The notes beneath the pieces were generated by a model. The model saw only the letters and a list, made by a program, of their open reading frames with translations, made no database searches and was not told the origin of the DNA. Below, piece after piece: positions 57,680 to 64,000 of a stretch of DNA of 64,000 nucleotides; within the stretch, counting starts at the first letter, position 1; every line of letters starts with the position of its first letter. The DNA is from Desmonostoc geniculatum HA4340-LM1 (GTDB lineage Bacteria; Cyanobacteriota; Cyanobacteriia; Cyanobacteriales; Nostocaceae): NCBI GenBank assembly GCA_019359545.1, contig JAHHHB010000005.1:1-64000 (forward strand). Direction: 5' to 3'. The position numbers and the translations under genes are program-made.

Positions 57680-58407
57680 AAATTATTAATATTTCTCTAA
57701 TTTTTACCTCTACAGTACTCCTATTTGATTTTTGAATAAACTCGCCTTCAACTCGCAAAGGCTAATTCCCTATTCTTATAAAGACGCGATTCATCGCATC
57801 TCTAGCCACTCCCATGTACGCTGTAGGAGTTCAAAAATCAAAGTGGATTGCTATAGTCGCTATCAAACCCACACTGCAACAACACCAAAAAAAGGCGTTT
57901 TTGCAGAATTGCGGCTCATTTATTAGAATGTTGTCCAGGGGATAGCGTAACCTTGAATTTCTACAGAAAGATACTTTAATCTCCATCAGAGATGTAAACT
58001 GTCACTCAAGTTACATTCCACACAAATTTACAGCTAGTTTCGCAATTCAGAGAAATTTTTGGCGATCAGGCACTCAAGAGCAAGTCTTTGATAATAATAT
58101 TGCCACCAAAACAATAAATATAGGACTTACGCAAATTGTAATTTTGAATTTCGAGACAAATCTGAGATCGATTAAAAACCGGAGCGCCGACTTGGGGCGA
58201 ACTGAATTTTTTTTCAATCTTGGCTTCCTGAAATCAGAATAGGGGTTGATGATTTGCGAACCCTGTGTCTAGCATGACAGAATTACGTTGAAATGCGGAA
58301 GTGCTGTTAAAATTTTTAATTTATCTGACAAAATACAGGAAATTAGTATGAGTGCCCAAGTTTACGGGAAGCAGCTTTATTGTCAAGGCGTTAGAGGTTA
58401 GAAGCTA
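57680..58407. other. gap with dispersed repeat fragments
   Basis: About 730 bp. It contains a diverged AGACGCGATTCATCGCATCT palindrome (57781), a repeat like that at the PIN remnant (about 57828-57850), and a lone TAGGACTTACGCA end (58121-58133). No gene or RNA was recognised. Confidence 0.5.
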
Positions 58408-60792
58408 ATGGGGCGATTCGAGAAGCAACCAGAAAACCCGCGAGTTAGAGGCGAGCTCTCTAGAGCAGCGGAAAATGCTCTTTGGGCTGTAGTTGAGGAC
58501 TTAGAAAATCTCCAGCAGAATGTCCTCAGAGCCTTGCAAGAAGACATAAAGCGGCTTCAGGCAGAAAAAAATCGGTTATCTGATGATATTCAAAGCTTGC
58601 TAGAAGAAAAAGAGCATTTACAGCAAGTGCGGCAAATTACTGAGCAGCAAGTATTAATTCGTCAGTTAGCAGAAGTTCTGGCAAAGCATATATCTTCACA
58701 ACTGCAAACCTCTCTGGCAAATTTAGCTACGGAAAACATAGAGGGTAAATCTTACGAACAAGCTGCACTCAAATCCGCTGAGGTAAGCAGCAATGTAGTA
58801 AGTGAAATCAATGAAAAAGTCGAACATATGTTTGACAGTCTTGATGACACGGTTACTGTCACTTTTAATTCACTGCAACAAGAATTAAAGAATTATCAAA
58901 GTAATCTTTCCCAACAGCTGTCACGGATGTACAGCCAACAGCAGCAAGGGGAAGTGATTTTGACAGAGTTTGTGAATCGCCTGCATGGACAACTAGAAAA
59001 AACTATACAAGAAACTTCACGCAAAGCGCCAACAACAGGTACACCGACTGTTTTGCAGCTGACGGAGCCAGAAACAAACATTTTTTTGGATACATCCCCC
59101 CAGGTTGAGGAAGTAGTCAGAAATTCCCCTGAGCCAATTTCTGCGATTCCTACTCAATTTTCCCAAAGCCAAACTCCACCACAACAAAACGTCACTGAGC
59201 CAATTTCTGTCCTCAATCCCGATTTGTCCCAAAGCCAAAGTCCTGTAGTTCTACCACCGCAGGAAAACGTCACTGAACCAATTTCTGTCCTCAATCCCGA
59301 TTTGTCCCAAAGCCAAAGTCCTGTAGTTCTACCACCGCAGGAAAACGTCACTGAACCAATTTCTGTCCTCAATCCCGATTTGTCCCAAAGCCAAAGTCCT
59401 GTAGTTCTACCACCGCAGGAAAACGTCACTGAACCAATTTCTGTCCTCAATCCCGATTTGTCCCTAAGCCAAACTCCACCACAGTCTGCTGTTGTAGTTC
59501 CCCCACCAAAGGAAAACCCCACTCAACCAATTTCTCTCCCCAGGAACGACTTATCTGAAAATGAAACTTCATCAGAACCTCCTGAAACATCAGTTCCACA
59601 GCAGCAAGCAACGCAACCTTCACTAAAAATTAACGCTCCGGAACTGGCTTCTGTTCTCCGCAAAAGTGTGCCACAGAGGAAAGCTAAACTCACACATGTG
59701 ACTGCGCTGGAGCCGCCAAAGGAGGTAAAAAGTCCTATAGGGCGATCGCCCAATTCCTCAGGCTTATCCTCGATTCAAATTGGTTTTTTACTGATTGTTT
59801 TGTCCACAGTCATATCCTCGCTTTACAACGTAGCAATCAAAGTGATTTTTCACGAAGGTTCCCAAATTTTCGGGGTACTAGAGGTACAGCAGTTGCTACC
59901 ACCGACTTTGGGCAATACTTTCTTAATTTTGACTATGCGATTTATGGTAGTAGTACCACTGATGGTACTGTTATCTCCCATACTGCATCCGAGACTGTGG
60001 CAAGATTTAGAAAACTTGGCTGATTCAGTCCAAGGAAATCCCACACCTACTAATGCGGCTACAAAGCAGATTTTGCTGTTGTCAATTGTCAGTGGGTGCT
60101 TTTTGTTTTTGTCTCAAGTGCTAGTTTATATTGCCATAGCTCAAGTTCCCACCGGAATTGCGATCGCACTTTTCTTTATTTATCCAATGATTACCGGTTT
60201 ATTCTCGTGGTTTTTGTTGGGCGATCGCCCTACCATATTTCGTATAGGAGCGATCGCTGCAATTTGCTGCGGTGAATTATTGGTTTTAGGAACTTCTCCC
60301 ACCACTGGTATTGGTAATACTTCACTAGGAAGCAGCGCCGCTATTATTTCTGGCGTAGCTTTTGCTGCTTACATAATTCTGACGCGGGTGTGTGCCAGTA
60401 AACTGCATCCGGTGACTTTTACTTTAATTAACTTCGCTACCATGTTGCTGTTGAGCTTTATTTGCTTGATGTTACCTTTACCAAGCAACTGGAACTTGCT
60501 AATTGATCCCACAAAAATGCTGGAACTGATTTTAAGCGCATTTATTTTGGGTGTCTTAACTCTTTCTGGCTATTTGCTCAATAATGCAGGGATTAGTAAG
60601 TTAGGTGGCTCACGTTCAGCCCTCATTGGTGGTAGCATCCCAGTTTTAACCGTGATTTTCGCTGGGTTAATCATTCAAGAAAATTTGGATATCGTACAAG
60701 TTATAGGAGTATTATTAGTAACTTTTGGCGCTGCTGCTTTCAGCTTTGAAACAATGCGAAATCAGGTTAAACCCTCTACTCCCACCAATTAA
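58408..60792 (+). CDS. coiled-coil/repeat protein fused to a DMT-type (EamA) transporter
   Basis: 794 aa. Residues about 15-200 form a long coiled coil (LQEDIKRLQAEKNRLSDDIQ). Residues 262-354 are perfect 26-residue repeats (ENVTEPISVLNPDLSQSQ...), then a Pro/Gln-rich linker to about 440. Residues 450-790 hold about ten membrane helices with two EamA units (AIAQVPTGIAIALFFIYPMI; LIGGSIPVLTVIFAGLIIQE). The transporter half is normal size. The long N-terminal domain is unusual and suggests tethering to a cytoplasmic structure. Substrate unknown. It is the gene immediately upstream of hetR. Confidence 0.82.
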   Translation: MGRFEKQPENPRVRGELSRAAENALWAVVEDLENLQQNVLRALQEDIKRLQAEKNRLSDDIQSLLEEKEHLQQVRQITEQQVLIRQLAEVLAKHISSQLQTSLANLATENIEGKSYEQAALKSAEVSSNVVSEINEKVEHMFDSLDDTVTVTFNSLQQELKNYQSNLSQQLSRMYSQQQQGEVILTEFVNRLHGQLEKTIQETSRKAPTTGTPTVLQLTEPETNIFLDTSPQVEEVVRNSPEPISAIPTQFSQSQTPPQQNVTEPISVLNPDLSQSQSPVVLPPQENVTEPISVLNPDLSQSQSPVVLPPQENVTEPISVLNPDLSQSQSPVVLPPQENVTEPISVLNPDLSLSQTPPQSAVVVPPPKENPTQPISLPRNDLSENETSSEPPETSVPQQQATQPSLKINAPELASVLRKSVPQRKAKLTHVTALEPPKEVKSPIGRSPNSSGLSSIQIGFLLIVLSTVISSLYNVAIKVIFHEGSQIFGVLEVQQLLPPTLGNTFLILTMRFMVVVPLMVLLSPILHPRLWQDLENLADSVQGNPTPTNAATKQILLLSIVSGCFLFLSQVLVYIAIAQVPTGIAIALFFIYPMITGLFSWFLLGDRPTIFRIGAIAAICCGELLVLGTSPTTGIGNTSLGSSAAIISGVAFAAYIILTRVCASKLHPVTFTLINFATMLLLSFICLMLPLPSNWNLLIDPTKMLELILSAFILGVLTLSGYLLNNAGISKLGGSRSALIGGSIPVLTVIFAGLIIQENLDIVQVIGVLLVTFGAAAFSFETMRNQVKPSTPTN
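59191..59470 (+). repeat. 78-bp tandem coding repeats (about 3.6 copies)
   Basis: Units begin at 59191, 59269, 59347 and 59425, nearly identical in nucleotide sequence (a single G/A difference, GAGCC versus GAACC, in the first copy). The fourth is cut short. Each encodes 26 residues. Near-perfect identity points to recent slippage or unequal exchange, and copy number probably varies between strains. Confidence 0.93.
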
Positions 60793-61113
60793 ATAACCAA
60801 TTCAATTAACTGAAGTGTGATGGTAGCTACAGTAGCTGCCATCAATTTTTGCTTGCATACCGACATTATGCATAGCAAAGTGCTGTTAGCGATAGCGGGG
60901 CGTTGAGTCAGTGCTGAATCATGAGTGAGGAGTTAGGAATTAAGAGCTATTCTCCTCCTGCTTCCCCCATCTCCCTGTAGCGAAGATTGCATTTTTAGAA
61001 ATTTAGCCTGATACAGATAGGAAAACACGTATATATGAGCAGTGTGAGTATTACTGACTCAAGCAATTGAGCATGAGTACTTGCTCCACAGATAAGATTT
61101 GCAGGGAGTTGAG

Positions 61114-61233
61114 ATGATTGCAGCACCTTTTGGAACTAGTAGCACAATTACTTCATATGATGGTATATTTTTTCTATCCTATGATGTTGAGATGATTGCA
61201 GCACCTTTTGGAACTAGTAGCACCAATGTCTAG
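61114..61233 (+). CDS. possible 39-aa peptide with an exactly duplicated segment
   Basis: ATG at 61114 preceded by AGGGAG (61102-61107) at good spacing; stop TAG at 61231. The peptide contains MIAAPFGTSST twice (residues 1-11 and 27-37), separated by a 15-residue spacer with ITSYDGIFFLSYDVE. The underlying 38-bp DNA is identical at 61108-61145 and 61186-61223, including the GTTGAG before each ATG. The 78-bp offset keeps frame. No signal peptide or known domain. It could be a real small ORF in the hetR leader, or just a duplicated regulatory site. Confidence 0.35.
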   Translation: MIAAPFGTSSTITSYDGIFFLSYDVEMIAAPFGTSSTNV

Positions 61234-61674
61234 ACTAACTTGTTTTTTCAGCTTGCCAGACCATTGTAGCTACATAAATAGATGGAGCGATCGCCCAACA
61301 GAAAGCTACTAACAGATGTTTAAAAAGTCTACCGTTGTATAGTCAATTGTGTACTACAAACAATTCGCCAAAGCTAAATAAAAACCATCTTTTTCGAGTC
61401 TATAGATATCCCAGATGAACCGCGTAAACTAGTTTTTCCTTTGAGCCAGCATAATGTCATAATTAGCGTTAAGCAGCTTGACGTTGTTACTCTTGAAGGA
61501 CAAGAAACTAGAAAACCTTAAAGAACTTAAAAGCTTTGTAGATTAGTTACAACACAGTTGGCTTTGAGGAGATAAATCACCGTCAAGCTAGACGTGGTGA
61601 TGTCTGTAACTTTCTGAATAGATGTAGGGACGGTTATGGTAGCAACACTGTATCTGTGTGTGTACCAGAAAATA

Positions 61675-61729
61675 TGCGATAATGGTAGTTTGAGCTACCA
61701 CAAATATCATAGTTATCGCATACTAATAT
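61675..61729 (+). promoter_or_regulatory. nested palindrome with an NtcA-type box before hetR
   Basis: TGCGATAA (61675-61682) pairs with TTATCGCA (61713-61720). Inside, TGGTAG-N6-CTACCA contains GTAGTTTGAGCTAC, a GTA-N8-TAC match at 61685-61698. TAATAT (61724-61729) fits TA-N3-T 25 bases further on, slightly longer than the usual 22-23. The resulting start would be about 90 bases before hetR. Confidence 0.5.
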
Positions 61730-61800
61730 AGTCTGAAGTGAAGACATTGCCTTCAGCCAGGTGTATACTACCTATTTTCACTCGATTAAAAACTGTGTAA

Positions 61801-62724
<924 letters not shown>

Positions 62725-62785
62725 TACAACTGTGCAAAATTCCAAATTTCCCAAGCTGAACAACTTAGGTGAGTTCAACTAAGCT

Positions 62786-62813
62786 CTCTCCAACTCCTCT
62801 TTGCGTTGGAGAG
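62786..62813 (+). terminator. hairpin downstream of hetR
   Basis: CTCTCCAAC/GTTGGAGAG, 9-bp stem with 10-nt loop, about 60 bases after the hetR stop. The following sequence is AT-rich but not a clean T-run, so it may be an imperfect terminator or an mRNA-stabilising structure. Confidence 0.5.
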
Positions 62814-62878
62814 GAGCATTATAGGATTTTTAATTTATTTGAATCACAATCATCCGTAGGGTAGCCCAGCTATAATTT

Positions 62879-62991
62879 GTGTCAACTTAAGCTCAAACGC
62901 ATGTCCCACATACGCTTTACCCCACCCCCAACCCCTCCCCTTACTAAGGGGAGGGGCGGTTTTGGCTTTAGACAAAACCGGGGTGGGGTAA
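62879..62991. repeat. dispersed ~113-bp palindromic repeat, second copy
   Basis: Matches the inverse of 37129-37240 over its length (GTCAACTTAAGCT, CCCCTCCCCTTACTAAGG and CCGGGGTGGGGTAAC are shared). Contains the hairpin CCTCCCCTTA/TAAGGGGAGG. Confidence 0.75.
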
Positions 62992-63012
62992 CGCTGTGAG
63001 TAATACTTACCC

Positions 63013-63130
63013 CAATACGGTTCGGTTAAAGGGGAAAGGCGAAAGGTTTCAAATACATCCTTTACCCCTTACCCCCTAACCTTTTCTCAGACCACAAGGG
63101 AAGTTCATACTGCTTATCCGAACCGTATTG
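63013..63130. mobile_element. 118-bp MITE-like element
   Basis: Perfect 13-bp terminal inverted repeats CAATACGGTTCGG/CCGAACCGTATTG. The inner part also has partial symmetry (AAAGGGGAAAGG versus CCTTTACCCCTT). It is non-coding and lies between hetR and a convergent gene. Confidence 0.65.
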
Positions 63131-63171
63131 ATATTCACCCTGTATTTTCACCCAATTGCAAAGTAGCTAAT

Positions 63172-63810
63172 TCAATTGCTGGGCTGGGTTGGAATAATCG
63201 GTTGCGTTGCAGGTGGCGTAGTCTCGAAACTAGGACTTGAACCCGCAGGTAATGTGATCGGTGGCGTAGACGAAGATGAAACCCCGATAATGCTACTGTC
63301 ACTGCCATCGATACAAGTGTCCAACGCTTGATTCGGGGGAAGCTCGATTTTACCAAGTAAGCCGACTACACACTGACCAAAACGCACTGGTAACAAACTG
63401 CGGCCGCAGTAATTTAAGGCTGCTGGATTAATTGCTTCCTTCGTTATGGAGCTGACGCCGACTACACAGGTAGCTAACTCCTCAGGACGCCTAGCTCTCC
63501 CACAGTAAGAAAAGGCATCTGCGACTGCAATTTCAGTTTGCTTGCCAATTTTAACGACACAAGCGCCAAAATCCCTGGGACGTAGCGCCTGGGCACAGCC
63601 TTGTGATGCTGCTTCTGGCGTTATACCGGCCTTCAGGAGACCTTCTGCACAAACACTGTAATCATTCCTGTAGGACGCAGCGATCGCCATATCAGGTAAA
63701 ATCGTTGTCAACAATCCAGCTATTGCCAAAACTGGTACTGTTAAAATTCCTAAGGTAGAACTACCTTGTTTGTTCTGACCTTTGCTAACCGCTTTTTTGC
63801 TATTTAACAT
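63172..63810 (-). CDS. secreted cysteine-rich repeat protein
   Basis: 212 aa from the ATG at 63810; GGAGA sits eight bases before it but two before an earlier ATG. An N-terminal signal peptide (LGILTVPVLAIAGLLTTILPDMAIA, cleavage near AIAAS) is followed by four ~35-residue units with spaced cysteines (SVCAEGLLKAG; CAQALRPRDFGACVVKIG; YCGRARRPEELATCVVGV; YCGRSLLPVRFGQCVVGL). A Pro/Ser/Thr-rich tail ends the protein. The pattern suggests a disulfide-stabilised periplasmic or envelope protein. Function unknown. Convergent with hetR. Confidence 0.75.
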   Translation of the reverse strand: MLNSKKAVSKGQNKQGSSTLGILTVPVLAIAGLLTTILPDMAIAASYRNDYSVCAEGLLKAGITPEAASQGCAQALRPRDFGACVVKIGKQTEIAVADAFSYCGRARRPEELATCVVGVSSITKEAINPAALNYCGRSLLPVRFGQCVVGLLGKIELPPNQALDTCIDGSDSSIIGVSSSSTPPITLPAGSSPSFETTPPATQPIIPTQPSN

Positions 63811-63854
63811 TGCCATTCTCCAAACACCCAAAGTAATGCTAACTTAAATATCTG

Positions 63855-63912
63855 AATTCAGAACTCAGAATTCAGGAGTCAGAATTCAGGAGTCAGAATT
63901 CAGAATTTTGAA
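63855..63912. repeat. GAATTCAGGAGTCA tandem repeats
   Basis: Four to five copies of GAATTCAG(GAGTCA) upstream of the secreted-protein gene; the same unit occurs near 21738 and 41592. The remaining ~90 bases to the window end show AT-rich sequence only. Confidence 0.8.
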
Positions 63913-64000
63913 TTGGGGACTAAAGTGGGTTAGCATACTGTAAATTGTGTTATTATAAGAAATTGTGTTAATATAATGACTCTTTTGATGACTCTTTGAA

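Noticed and set aside
59154-59522. 122-codon minus-strand repeat frame inside the DMT-transporter gene
   Set aside because: It is antisense to the 78-bp coding repeats; its openness follows from the repeat period.
61536-61552. TTGTA-N7-TACAA as an NtcA site upstream of hetR
   Set aside because: The spacing between GTA and TAC is seven, not eight, so it does not meet the NtcA consensus; kept only as a palindrome note.

Overview
The window looks like a chromosomal segment of a filamentous, heterocyst-forming cyanobacterium (Nostocales). The evidence is a full-length HetR, an RGSGR-containing PatX-type peptide precursor, the glutamine synthetase inactivating factor GifA/IF7, phycobilisome core subunit ApcF, PII, frequent GCGATCGC (HIP1) palindromes, and many short tandemly repeated 7- to 8-bp motifs between genes. 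The species cannot be fixed from sequence alone.

Layout. 1-2.2 kb: a 3' tRNA-Thr fragment, a PIN-toxin remnant, pyrE, a small secreted protein and tRNA(CAU). 2.4-8.5 kb: a MITE-like element, an anchored protein, a CNNM/CBS membrane protein, queC, a Gfo/Idh/MocA oxidoreductase and a DedA protein. 8.7-10.4 kb: a ParM-like actin plus a small coiled-coil partner, possibly a ParMR-derived cytoskeletal pair. 10.5-17.5 kb: a broken TolC-like gene, a phosphohexomutase, rdgB, glnB with a solitary tnpB inserted just upstream, a coiled-coil membrane protein and thiD. 18.4-24.7 kb: accessory surface/secreted genes (a beta-helix/RTX protein and an overlapping pair of unknown Ig-like proteins). 24.8-34 kb: a membrane subtilase, small proteins, a TPR protein with a degenerate kinase domain, and four-ACT aspartate kinase. 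34-37 kb: a graveyard of truncated genes (Uma2, WD40, globin, DUF2156) around an intact nucleoside hydrolase. 37-43.9 kb: an S2P protease, a two-subunit sodium symporter, a TPR lipoprotein, RNase D and a BON lipoprotein. 44-64 kb: apcF, glnA, gifA, a ferritin-like protein, patX, an FAD oxidoreductase, a kinase, a WD40 protein, a dehydrogenase, a phosphate transporter, a DMT-transporter fusion, hetR and a secreted Cys-rich protein.

How it fits together. The right third joins nitrogen-status genes to cell-fate genes. glnA has an NtcA box placed for activation, while gifA has one overlapping its -35 region, as expected for repression. patX has a TCCGGA (DIF1-type) element, and hetR has a GTA-N8-TAC box inside a nested palindrome close to its start. 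A 39-codon ORF carrying an exactly duplicated peptide lies about 0.7 kb upstream of hetR. glnB (PII), at 14 kb, belongs to the same network and has lost its ancestral upstream DNA to a tnpB insertion.

Noncoding DNA is crowded with repeats: STRRs, MITE-like elements, and in-frame repeat expansions inside lysC, the phosphate transporter and the DMT transporter. No CRISPR array, rRNA operon or prophage was seen. Functional names rest on motif recognition from the sequence; no database search was run.
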